64,000 bases of DNA, from contig NZ_JAAUWT010000020.1 of NCBI RefSeq assembly GCF_014694455.1, positions 24,838-88,837 of the forward strand, in the 5' to 3' direction. Positions 26,448 to 34,567 of this stretch are shown piece by piece; position 1 is the stretch's first letter; each line of letters starts with the position of its first letter. The translations under genes and the position numbers were made by a program. A model generated the notes under the pieces. That model saw only the letters and a program-made list of their open reading frames with translations. It had not been told where the DNA came from and searched no databases. The stretch is from Vibrio sp. S9_S30. Lineage in GTDB: Bacteria > Pseudomonadota > Gammaproteobacteria > Enterobacterales > Vibrionaceae.

Positions 26448-26472
26448 TATCCTTGTGTATCGCGATTTTTGA

Positions 26473-27228
26473 TTATTGAGTGATGTCGTCGCCGAACCAC
26501 TTAATAGAAATGTTTTTTAGTGTGCCATCTTCACGCATCGATTTCAGTGCCGCATTCACTTCTTTTTGAAGCTGACGACCCGCTTCGTTGTCCACGAACG
26601 GCCATGCGTTTTGAATGGTTTCGAACGGCTGACCTGCAAGCTCAAGAGGAAGACCGGTCTTCTTGATAAGCTCGAGTGCCGATAAACGGTCCATGATGAA
26701 CGCGTCAGCACGACCAAGGGCAACATCGTGCTCAATACCCGTGTCGTAGGTCTTGATGTTGATTTTGTTGTCTTTGTCGTAATCGCGTAGCAATTGCTCA
26801 AAGTTCGAACCTAAGTTAACGGCAACCGTTTTGCCTGCAAGATCAGCGATGCCTTTAATCTCATTGTTGCCTTTGCGAACCGTAATTTGTGCACCGTCGA
26901 CCACGTATGGGTCAGCAAAAAGGTATTTCGCTTTACGCACATCCGTCATCGTGATTTGGTTAGAGATGGTGTCAATACGTCCCGTTTCTAAAAGACCAAA
27001 CAACCCTGAGAAGTTGGCAGTAACGTATTCAACGTTGTAATCGTTGCGTTTGCCAATTTCGTCCCAAAGATCGACTTCAAAGCCTTGAAGCACATCTTTT
27101 TCCACAAATGTGAATGGGAAGTAGCGTCCCGACATACCAACTTTTACATCCGTCGCAGCATGAACAGTGTGTGCGAAAGAAGCAGTGAGAGCGAGAGCAG
27201 CAAGAGCGGATTTAATCCAGTATTTCAT
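26473..27228 (-). CDS. Amino-acid ABC transporter periplasmic binding protein
   Basis: SBP_bac_3 family receptor of 251 residues. Signal peptide at 1-24 ending VHA; the mature part opens with VKVGMSGRYFPFTFVEKDVLQGFEVDLWDEIG, containing the family lobe motif. Ligand-site elements include FSGLFGLLETGRID and ITMTDVRKAKYLFADPY. First gene of the transporter operon, transcribed away from dnaA. Likely polar amino acid or cystine-type substrate, not resolved. Confidence 0.93.
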   Translation of the reverse strand: MKYWIKSALAALALTASFAHTVHAATDVKVGMSGRYFPFTFVEKDVLQGFEVDLWDEIGKRNDYNVEYVTANFSGLFGLLETGRIDTISNQITMTDVRKAKYLFADPYVVDGAQITVRKGNNEIKGIADLAGKTVAVNLGSNFEQLLRDYDKDNKINIKTYDTGIEHDVALGRADAFIMDRLSALELIKKTGLPLELAGQPFETIQNAWPFVDNEAGRQLQKEVNAALKSMREDGTLKNISIKWFGDDITQ

Positions 27229-27445
27229 TCGTTATATCCTCATTTTTATGGAGGGGAATATTACTGTTAATTGTATCATTAGTGAAAATAACAAGTTGTT
27301 ATTATAAATAACCAACTATCTTAAAGAAACGATTTGTTAACATTTAATATTGGGGATAAACCACTATTGATCCACCGTTTTATGATGATCATGTGGGTAA
27401 TGTTGGGGAAAAGTGGATGGATCACTCGAATAGAGGATGAAAAAT

Positions 27446-27454
27446 TGTGAATAA
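27446..27454 (-). promoter_or_regulatory. DnaA box upstream of dnaA
   Basis: TTATTCACA on the minus strand (fits TTATNCACA), about 107 bases before the dnaA start. It lies in a cluster of seven GATC sites between 27369 and 27497, consistent with DnaA autorepression and Dam/SeqA control of dnaA. Confidence 0.7.
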
Positions 27455-27560
27455 CTTAGATCTTATTCATGGGATCTGCGATCATTTACTAGCGATCTCG
27501 CCAGCAGAGCGCTAGAATTACCAACCTTTTCCAAATAACGATTACAAGAGTGAGGGCAAC

Positions 27561-28961
27561 GTGTCATCTTCGCTTTGGTTGCAGTGTCTGCAACAGCTAC
27601 AAGAAGAGCTACCAGCGACTGAATTCAGCATGTGGGTAAGACCGCTTCAAGCGGAGCTCAATGACAATACCCTGACTTTATTCGCCCCTAATCGATTTGT
27701 GCTTGATTGGGTTCGTGATAAATACTTCGATAACATCAATCGCTTGCTTCTGCAATTTTGTGGGAGTGATATTCCCAGCCTTCGTTTCGAAGTTGGTAGC
27801 CGCCCAGTCTCTGCCCCCGCCCCTGCTGCTCGCTCAAAAGCGGATGTTGCAGCTGAATCGTCGGCGCCTGCTCAGCTTCAAGCACGCAGACCTGTGCATA
27901 AAACATGGGAAAATGAAAATGAAGTGGTGGACATCAATCACCGCTCTAACGTGAATATTAAGCATAAATTCAATAACTTCGTTGAAGGTAAATCGAACCA
28001 ATTAGGTTTGGCAGCCGCACGGCAAGTTGCGGATAATCCTGGTGCAGCGTATAACCCACTGTTTCTGTACGGCGGTACAGGCTTAGGTAAAACCCACTTA
28101 CTTCATGCTGTAGGTAACGCCATTGTGGATAACAAACCCAATGCCAAAGTGGTGTACATGCATTCTGAACGTTTCGTTCAAGACATGGTAAAAGCGCTGC
28201 AAAATAATGCGATTGAAGAATTTAAACGCTATTATCGCAGCGTAGACGCGTTGCTGATCGATGACATTCAATTCTTTGCCAACAAAGAGCGATCTCAAGA
28301 AGAATTCTTTCATACGTTCAACGCCCTGTTAGAAGGCAACCAGCAAATCATCCTAACTTCCGACCGTTACCCTAAAGAAATCAATGGGGTCGAAGATCGA
28401 TTGAAATCTCGCTTTGGTTGGGGATTAACCGTAGCCATCGAGCCGCCGGAGCTAGAAACCCGAGTGGCCATCTTGATGAAAAAAGCGGAAGACCATCAAA
28501 TTCACCTTGCCGATGAAGTGGCGTTTTTTATTGCGAAACGCCTACGTTCAAACGTTCGTGAATTGGAAGGGGCATTAAACCGCGTGATTGCGAATGCGAA
28601 TTTTACAGGCCGTCCTATCACCATCGATTTTGTTCGTGAAGCATTGCGTGATTTATTAGCTCTGCAAGAAAAATTGGTGACGATCGACAACATCCAAAAA
28701 ACCGTCGCCGAATACTACAAGATTAAAGTCGCGGATTTGCTGTCTAAGCGCCGTTCACGCTCCGTTGCTCGTCCTCGTCAATTAGCCATGGCGCTGTCCA
28801 AAGAGCTCACCAACCATAGTTTGCCTGAAATTGGGGATGCCTTTGGTGGTCGTGACCACACCACGGTGCTGCACGCTTGCCGTAAGATAGAGCAGCTTCG
28901 TGAAGAGAGTCATGATATAAAAGAGGACTACTCGAACCTAATTAGAACCTTATCGTCATAA
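27561..28961 (+). CDS. dnaA: Chromosomal replication initiator protein DnaA
   Basis: AAA+ initiator that binds DnaA boxes at oriC and opens the 13-mer region. 466 residues from a GTG start with GAGGG before it. Domain I (1-85, with the WVRPLQ segment), a variable linker rich in A, S and P (85-125), AAA+ domain with Walker A GGTGLGKT at 171-178 and Walker B LLIDDIQFF at 231-239, and domain IV with the DNA-binding signature GGRDHTTVLHACRKI near 430-445. It lies 8 kb from oriC and heads the dnaA-dnaN-recF-gyrB series. Confidence 0.99.
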   Translation: MSSSLWLQCLQQLQEELPATEFSMWVRPLQAELNDNTLTLFAPNRFVLDWVRDKYFDNINRLLLQFCGSDIPSLRFEVGSRPVSAPAPAARSKADVAAESSAPAQLQARRPVHKTWENENEVVDINHRSNVNIKHKFNNFVEGKSNQLGLAAARQVADNPGAAYNPLFLYGGTGLGKTHLLHAVGNAIVDNKPNAKVVYMHSERFVQDMVKALQNNAIEEFKRYYRSVDALLIDDIQFFANKERSQEEFFHTFNALLEGNQQIILTSDRYPKEINGVEDRLKSRFGWGLTVAIEPPELETRVAILMKKAEDHQIHLADEVAFFIAKRLRSNVRELEGALNRVIANANFTGRPITIDFVREALRDLLALQEKLVTIDNIQKTVAEYYKIKVADLLSKRRSRSVARPRQLAMALSKELTNHSLPEIGDAFGGRDHTTVLHACRKIEQLREESHDIKEDYSNLIRTLSS

Positions 28962-28976
28962 GGCAAAGAGATACCA

Positions 28977-30077
28977 ATGAAATTTACCATCGAACGCAGC
29001 CACCTGATTAAACCATTACAACAAGTTTCTGGCGCTCTGGGTGGACGTCCCACATTACCCATCTTGGGCAATTTGCTTCTGAAAGTAGAAAATAACGAAC
29101 TTTCACTGACGGCAACCGACCTTGAAGTTGAGCTGATTGCAAATGTGGCGTTGGAAGGGGACTTTGAAGCGGGCAGTACAACCGTTCCTTCCCGTAAATT
29201 TTTGGATATCTGTCGAGGGTTACCAGACGATGCGATCATCACTGTGGTGATGGAAGCGGATCGCGTTCAAGTGCGTTCTGGTCGAAGCCGCTTTTCGCTA
29301 TCCACTTTGCCTGCGAGTGATTTCCCAAACATCGAAGATTGGCAAAGCGAAGCGGATATTACGCTGTCCCAGCAAGAGCTGCGTAGCTTGATTGATAAAA
29401 CACAGTTTTCAATGGCGAACCAAGATGTTCGTTACTACCTCAACGGTATGCTGTTTGAAATTGAAGGAACAACGCTTCGCTCTGTGGCAACAGACGGTCA
29501 CCGTATGGCGGTATCGCAAACTCAGCTTGTTACGGAGCTACCGAACCAACAAATTATCTTGCCTCGTAAAGGCGTTCAAGAGCTCGTAAAGCTGTTGGAT
29601 GCGCCAGAAGCGGAGGTAACGTTACAAATAGGCAATGCCAACCTGCGTGCCGCCGTGAATAACTTTACCTTTACCTCTAAATTGGTGGATGGTCGATTCC
29701 CCGATTACCGCCGAGTGATGCCACAAAGCAGCAATAAAACATTAGAAGCGCCATGTGATGAATTGAAACATGCGTTTTCTCGTGCGGCGATTTTATCCAA
29801 TGAAAAATTCCGTGGCGTACGCGTGAATTTCATTGGCAATGAAATGCGCATTACGGCCAACAACCCAGAACAAGAAGAAGCAGAAGAAGTGCTTGATGTT
29901 TCTTTTGAGGGCGACGACTTGGAAATCGGGTTTAACGTCAGCTACGTTTTGGATGTATTGAATACCCTTCGCTGTGAAAAAGTGCGAATCTCAATGTCCG
30001 ACGCGAACGCCAGCGCACTGATTGAGAATGCCGATGACGACAGCGCCATGTATGTGGTGATGCCCATTCGCTTATAG
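28977..30077 (+). CDS. dnaN: DNA polymerase III beta subunit (sliding clamp) DnaN
   Basis: Ring-shaped clamp that tethers polymerase III to DNA. 366 residues, three repeated clamp domains; recognisable segments MKFTIERSHLIKPLQQVSGAL at the start, RPTLPILGNLLL (24-35) and the C-terminal YVVMPIRL that ends the hydrophobic binding pocket. It follows dnaA by 15 bases. Confidence 0.98.
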   Translation: MKFTIERSHLIKPLQQVSGALGGRPTLPILGNLLLKVENNELSLTATDLEVELIANVALEGDFEAGSTTVPSRKFLDICRGLPDDAIITVVMEADRVQVRSGRSRFSLSTLPASDFPNIEDWQSEADITLSQQELRSLIDKTQFSMANQDVRYYLNGMLFEIEGTTLRSVATDGHRMAVSQTQLVTELPNQQIILPRKGVQELVKLLDAPEAEVTLQIGNANLRAAVNNFTFTSKLVDGRFPDYRRVMPQSSNKTLEAPCDELKHAFSRAAILSNEKFRGVRVNFIGNEMRITANNPEQEEAEEVLDVSFEGDDLEIGFNVSYVLDVLNTLRCEKVRISMSDANASALIENADDDSAMYVVMPIRL

Positions 30078-30089
30078 TGGATTGGGCTT

Positions 30090-31169
30090 ATGCCACTCAC
30101 TCGACTGATTGTTCAGACATTTCGTAACATTGAAGCCTGTGACGTTGAATTGTCACCAGGCTTTAATTTTCTTATTGGTCCTAATGGCAGTGGGAAAACC
30201 AGCCTAATTGAAGCGATTTATTTGCTTGGTCATGGGCGTTCATTTAAGAGCTCTTTAACGGGGAGAGTTATCCAAAACGGCTGCGATGAACTCTTCGTAC
30301 ATGGTCGTTTTTTGAACCAGGATCAATTTGAGCTGCCAATTGGCATTAATAAGCAGCGCGACGGCTCAACAGAGGTTAAAATAGGCGGTCAGTCTGGGCA
30401 AAAGTTAGCGCAGTTAGCTCAGGTTTTACCTTTGCAGTTGATTCATCCTGAAGGATTTGAATTATTGACTGATGGACCAAAATTTCGTCGAGCCTTTATC
30501 GATTGGGGCGTTTTCCATACCGAGTCACATTTTTATGATGCATGGGGACGATTTAAACGACTCAATAAGCAGCGGAATGCGTTACTGAAAACCGCCACCC
30601 ATTATAAAGAGCTCAGTTATTGGGATCAGCAAATGGCAACGCTGGCTGAAAACATCAGTCAATGGCGACAAGAATACGTTGAAAACATGAAGAAAGTGGC
30701 AGAAGAAATCTGTCGCACTTTTTTGCCAGAATTTGATATCCAATTGAAGTATTATCGAGGGTGGGACAAAGAGACACCTTATCGGGATATCCTCGAAAAC
30801 AACTTCGAACGTGATCAGTCATTGGGCTATACATTCAGCGGACCCAATAAGGCTGATTTGAAAATCAAAGTGAATGGAACGCCCGTTGAAGACGTTTTAT
30901 CACGCGGTCAATTGAAACTTATGGTCTGTGCGTTGAGAGTCGCGCAAGGGCAGCACTTAACTCAAATGACAGGAAAGCAGTGTATCTACCTGATAGATGA
31001 TTTTGCTTCTGAATTAGATAGCCAACGTCGACAGCGTCTTGCAGACTGCTTGAAAGCGACGGGGGCACAAGTATTTGTAAGCTCTATTACTGAGAGCCAA
31101 GTCGTTGATATGCTCGACGATAATGGCAAAATGTTTCATGTGGAACATGGCACAATAGAGCAAGGATAA
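30090..31169 (+). CDS. recF: DNA recombination and repair ATPase RecF
   Basis: SMC-like ATPase that loads RecA at gaps. 359 residues with Walker A GPNGSGKT at 30-37, the ABC-type signature SRGQLKLMVCALRVAQG near 273-289 and Walker B IYLIDDFASELD near 305-316. The C-terminal codons for MFHVEHG coincide with a parS-like sequence (31132-31147). 12 bases after dnaN, 14 before gyrB. Confidence 0.97.
   Translation: MPLTRLIVQTFRNIEACDVELSPGFNFLIGPNGSGKTSLIEAIYLLGHGRSFKSSLTGRVIQNGCDELFVHGRFLNQDQFELPIGINKQRDGSTEVKIGGQSGQKLAQLAQVLPLQLIHPEGFELLTDGPKFRRAFIDWGVFHTESHFYDAWGRFKRLNKQRNALLKTATHYKELSYWDQQMATLAENISQWRQEYVENMKKVAEEICRTFLPEFDIQLKYYRGWDKETPYRDILENNFERDQSLGYTFSGPNKADLKIKVNGTPVEDVLSRGQLKLMVCALRVAQGQHLTQMTGKQCIYLIDDFASELDSQRRQRLADCLKATGAQVFVSSITESQVVDMLDDNGKMFHVEHGTIEQG
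31132..31147. promoter_or_regulatory. parS: parS-like ParB binding site in the end of recF
   Basis: TGTTTCATGTGGAACA matches the near-universal parS consensus TGTTTCACGTGAAACA at 14 of 16 positions. It lies inside recF, about 11 kb from oriC and 15 kb from parB, where chromosomal parS sites are often found. Confidence 0.75.
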
Positions 31170-31183
31170 AAAGAGAGTAACTC

Positions 31184-33601
31184 ATGTCAGAAAATTACGA
31201 TTCATCGAGTATTAAAGTACTGAAGGGGCTGGATGCGGTTCGTAAGCGTCCGGGTATGTACATCGGCGACACTGACGATGGCACCGGTTTACACCACATG
31301 GTCTTTGAGGTGGTGGATAACTCTATTGATGAAGCGTTAGCAGGTCACTGTAGTGACATCATTGTGACTATTCATGAGGATAACTCAGTATCGGTACGTG
31401 ATGACGGCCGTGGTATCCCAACGGAAATGCACCCGGAAGAGAACGTATCGGCAGCCGAAGTGATCATGACGGTACTTCACGCTGGTGGTAAGTTCGATGA
31501 CAACTCATACAAGGTATCGGGCGGTCTACACGGAGTAGGTGTTTCGGTAGTAAATGCGCTGTCTAAGCAGGTAATGCTAACCATTCATCGTAGTGGTGAA
31601 ATTCACACCCAAACATACCATCATGGTGAGCCTCAAGCGCCACTGGCTGTGGTTGGTAAGACAGATAAGACGGGGACTGAAATCCGTTTTTGGCCGAGTG
31701 AAGAAACCTTCACGAATATTGAATTCCATTACGATATTTTGGCAAAACGCCTACGTGAGCTTTCATTCCTAAACTCAGGTGTCTCCATCAAACTGGTTGA
31801 TGAGCGCGAAGACGACAAAATGGATCACTTCATGTTTGAAGGCGGAATCCAAGCGTTTGTTGAACACTTGAACACAAATAAAACACCGATTATTCAAAAA
31901 ATATTCCACTTTGATTTTGAACGTGAAGATGGCATTACGGTCGAAGTCGCCATGCAGTGGAATGATGGTTACCAAGAAAACATTTACTGTTTCACTAATA
32001 ACATCCCTCAGCGTGATGGTGGTACTCACTTAGCCGGCTTCCGTGCTGCACTAACGCGCACACTCAATAGCTTCATGGACAAAGAAGGCTTTTCGAAAAA
32101 AGCGAAAACCGCGACCTCCGGTGACGATGCTCGTGAAGGTCTAACGGCTATCGTCTCAGTGAAAGTGCCGGATCCGAAGTTCTCAAGTCAAACCAAAGAT
32201 AAACTGGTTTCTTCTGAGGTGAAGTCTGCGGTTGAATCTGCCATGGGTGAGAAATTGTCTGAGTTCCTTGTTGAGAACCCAGGTGAAGCGAAGATTGTCT
32301 GTACCAAGATTATCGATGCTGCCCGAGCTCGTGATGCGGCACGCAAAGCGCGAGAAATGACTCGTCGTAAAGGTGCCTTAGATTTGGCGGGTCTGCCAGG
32401 CAAGTTAGCGGATTGTCAGGAAAAAGACCCAGCACTTTCTGAACTTTATATTGTGGAGGGTGATTCTGCGGGCGGGAGTGCCAAGCAGGGTCGTAACCGT
32501 AAAAACCAAGCGATTTTGCCTCTGAAAGGTAAAATCCTTAACGTTGAAAAAGCACGTTTCGACAAAATGCTGTCTTCCCAAGAAGTGGCAACGCTGATTA
32601 CCGCTCTTGGATGTGGGATTGGTCGTGACGAATACAACCCAGATAAGCTCCGCTACCACAACATCATCATCATGACCGATGCCGATGTCGATGGTTCTCA
32701 CATCCGTACACTTTTGCTCACGTTCTTCTACCGTCAAATGCCAGAGCTGATTGAGCGTGGCTACGTGTACATTGCTCAGCCACCACTTTACAAAGTGAAG
32801 AAAGGCAAGCAAGAGCAGTACATCAAAGATGAAGATGCGATGAGTCAGTATCAAGTTGCCTTGGCTCTCGATAACGCAGCACTGCACGTGAATGCAGAAG
32901 CACCAGCACTCGCAGGTGAAGCGTTAGAGAAACTGGTTCAACAGTACAATGCAGGCATCAAACTAGTGGATCGCATGAGCCGCCGCTACCCACATGCATT
33001 GGTGCATGAATTTATTTATGTGCCTCGTTTAAGTACTGAACATTGCCAGGACACAGCAGCCGTTGAAGCTTGGGGTAAACGCCTTGTCGATCAGCTCAAT
33101 GAGAAAGAAGTCGGTGCAAGCCAATACAACCTAGAAATCGAAAAGCACGAAGAGTTAGGTGTGAGCCTACCAAAAATTGTGGTTCGTACGCACGGTGTCA
33201 CCCATGAGTATGTTCTCAGTGTTGACTTATTTAATTCGAAAGAATACGGAAAACTTGCTGAGCTTTCAGAAGCGCTAGAGGGTCTTATTGAAGACGGAGC
33301 TTACATTAAACGTGGCGAGCGTACTCAGCCCGTTGTGAACTTCGTTGATGCTCTGAATTGGTTAATCAAAGAATCTCGTCGTGGTTTGAGTCTACAGCGA
33401 TACAAAGGTCTAGGTGAGATGAACCCCGATCAGCTTTGGGAAACCACCATGGATCCTGAAACACGTCGCATGATGCAAGTGACCATTGAAGATGCGGTAG
33501 GAGCAGATCAACTGTTTACTACGCTGATGGGGGATCAAGTGGAGCCGCGTCGTAACTTCATTGAAGAGAATGCGCTCAAAGTCGCCAACCTAGATGTCTA
33601 G
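31184..33601 (+). CDS. gyrB: DNA gyrase subunit B
   Basis: ATPase subunit of gyrase, which adds negative supercoils. 805 residues. GHKL ATPase domain with E42 and N46 in FEVVDNSIDEALAG and the DGRGIP loop near 73; transducer domain; Toprim domain with EGDSAGGSAKQGRNRKNQAI near 424 and the metal-binding DADVDGSH near 498; C-terminal tail ending EENALKVANLDV. The long insert typical of gammaproteobacterial GyrB (about 560-730) is present. Confidence 0.99.
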   Translation: MSENYDSSSIKVLKGLDAVRKRPGMYIGDTDDGTGLHHMVFEVVDNSIDEALAGHCSDIIVTIHEDNSVSVRDDGRGIPTEMHPEENVSAAEVIMTVLHAGGKFDDNSYKVSGGLHGVGVSVVNALSKQVMLTIHRSGEIHTQTYHHGEPQAPLAVVGKTDKTGTEIRFWPSEETFTNIEFHYDILAKRLRELSFLNSGVSIKLVDEREDDKMDHFMFEGGIQAFVEHLNTNKTPIIQKIFHFDFEREDGITVEVAMQWNDGYQENIYCFTNNIPQRDGGTHLAGFRAALTRTLNSFMDKEGFSKKAKTATSGDDAREGLTAIVSVKVPDPKFSSQTKDKLVSSEVKSAVESAMGEKLSEFLVENPGEAKIVCTKIIDAARARDAARKAREMTRRKGALDLAGLPGKLADCQEKDPALSELYIVEGDSAGGSAKQGRNRKNQAILPLKGKILNVEKARFDKMLSSQEVATLITALGCGIGRDEYNPDKLRYHNIIIMTDADVDGSHIRTLLLTFFYRQMPELIERGYVYIAQPPLYKVKKGKQEQYIKDEDAMSQYQVALALDNAALHVNAEAPALAGEALEKLVQQYNAGIKLVDRMSRRYPHALVHEFIYVPRLSTEHCQDTAAVEAWGKRLVDQLNEKEVGASQYNLEIEKHEELGVSLPKIVVRTHGVTHEYVLSVDLFNSKEYGKLAELSEALEGLIEDGAYIKRGERTQPVVNFVDALNWLIKESRRGLSLQRYKGLGEMNPDQLWETTMDPETRRMMQVTIEDAVGADQLFTTLMGDQVEPRRNFIEENALKVANLDV

Positions 33602-33620
33602 ATTACTTGGTGTTTAGCCC

Positions 33621-33702
33621 TTTCGCTTCATTTCTTCGTCAGAGGTGCTCACATACGCTTGTATGTGTATGCTCCGCGCCTCTTCCTTGAACTGAAGCGA
33701 AA
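33621..33702. repeat. Three-tier palindromic hairpin element after gyrB
   Basis: An 82-base near-perfect palindrome starts 20 bases after the gyrB stop. Outer arms TTTCGCTTCA (33621-33630) and TGAAGCGAAA (33693-33702) match 10/10; middle arms AGAGGTGC (33641-33648) and GCGCCTCT (33676-33683) match with one G-T pair; inner arms CACATAC (33650-33656) and GTATGTG (33661-33667) match 7/7 around a 4-base loop. It is followed by no T run and is distinct from the terminator at 33740. It could be a small dispersed palindromic repeat or an mRNA 3' structure; no second copy was seen in this window. Confidence 0.6.
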
Positions 33703-33739
33703 TTGCGTTGCCCCATGAAATCTAAATTATTAGATAAAA

Positions 33740-33759
33740 GATCGCCTTATTCGGCGGTC
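33740..33759 (+). terminator. Terminator after gyrB
   Basis: GATCGCC / GGCGGTC stem (one G-U pair), 6-base loop, followed by a T-rich tract of 12 bases broken by one C. It lies 139 bases after the gyrB stop and closes the dnaA-gyrB series. Confidence 0.88.
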
Positions 33760-33817
33760 TTTTTTCTTTTTTAACACCATGAAAAATAATGGATTTGAAA
33801 TTATTTTTGTTTTTTCT

Positions 33818-33846
33818 CTTGAAAGATTAGGCGACTATCCACATAT
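33818..33846 (+). promoter_or_regulatory. Heat-shock (sigma-32) promoter of ibpA
   Basis: CTTGAAA (33818-33824), 14-base spacer, CCACATAT (33839-33846). This compares with the sigma-32 consensus CTTGAAA-N11-16-CCCCATNT: a perfect -35 and 7 of 8 definable-or-free positions at -10. Transcription would start near 33853, giving a leader of about 210 bases. Confidence 0.8.
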
Positions 33847-33982
33847 CTAGTTTTGAGAGAACGCCGTAAGGGTCTCTTAAAGCGCTTGTCCCGTTTGTGT
33901 CTCGCCAATAGGGCTAAAAAAAGAACAAACAAATACGGAAAGCACACCATTTAACTTTTGTTAGCGACCATGTCCCAGCGCA

Positions 33983-34059
33983 ACCATTGCCAGTGGAATG
34001 GTAAGACTGACTCCTTGGTATCCTAAAATTGCCAAGGCTATTGCTTATCATAAGGATAG
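33983..34059 (+). ncRNA. ROSE-type RNA thermometer in the ibpA leader
   Basis: Three successive hairpins precede the start codon: ACCATT/AATGGT (33983-33988 with 33997-34002), CCTTGG/CCAAGG (34013-34018 with 34032-34037), and CTATTGCTT (34038-34046) with AAGGATAG (34052-34059). The last one masks the ribosome site AAGGAT. The TTGCT segment facing AGGA is the hallmark of ROSE elements, whose weak pairing melts at heat-shock temperature and frees translation. Structure inferred by eye. Confidence 0.8.
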
Positions 34060-34063
34060 TATT

Positions 34064-34498
34064 ATGCGTAATGTAGATTTCACTCCCCTATACCGTAACG
34101 CCATTGGTTTTGACCGCCTGTTAAACCTGATGGAAGCCAATAATGCCAAGAACTCTTCTGGTGGCTACCCTCCGTACAACATCGAGCAAAAAGACGAAAA
34201 CAACTACCGCATTACGATGGCGGTGGCAGGTTTTTCGGATGATCACTTAGAGATTACTCAGAAAGAGAACATGCTGATTGTGAGTGGTGAGCGTCAAGCC
34301 GAAGACGGGAAAAATTATGTGTATCAAGGTATTGCTGAGCGCAACTTTGAACGTAAATTCCAGTTAGCCGATTACGTGAAAGTGGTTGGTGCCACCATGG
34401 AAAATGGCTTGTTGCATGTCGACTTAGAACGCGAAATTCCGGAAGCAATGAAACCACGTAAGATTGCCATTAATGGCAAGAACCTCATTGAGAATTAA
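34064..34498 (+). CDS. ibpA: Small heat-shock protein IbpA (Hsp20)
   Basis: ATP-independent holdase chaperone that binds aggregating proteins. 144 residues from the ATG following the ROSE hairpin and AAGGAT; an upstream open frame through the leader is not real. N-terminus MRNVDFTPLYRNAIGFDRL matches IbpA; the alpha-crystallin domain spans about 35-130 with AVAGFSDDHLEIT and YQGIAERNFERKFQLADYV; the C-terminal IxI-type motif is KIAIN. Regulated by the sigma-32 promoter and thermometer described above. Confidence 0.96.
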   Translation: MRNVDFTPLYRNAIGFDRLLNLMEANNAKNSSGGYPPYNIEQKDENNYRITMAVAGFSDDHLEITQKENMLIVSGERQAEDGKNYVYQGIAERNFERKFQLADYVKVVGATMENGLLHVDLEREIPEAMKPRKIAINGKNLIEN

Positions 34499-34518
34499 GA
34501 CGTTAGCCTTCTAGTCGC

Positions 34519-34544
34519 AAAACGCCCGCATCTGCGGGCGTTTT
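34519..34544. terminator. Bidirectional terminator between ibpA and avtA
   Basis: AAAACGCCCGC / GCGGGCGTTTT, 11-bp perfect stem with a 4-base loop and T/A tracts on both sides; lies between the two convergent genes. Confidence 0.93.
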
Positions 34545-34567
34545 TCGTTTTGTATTGCAAACTTGTG

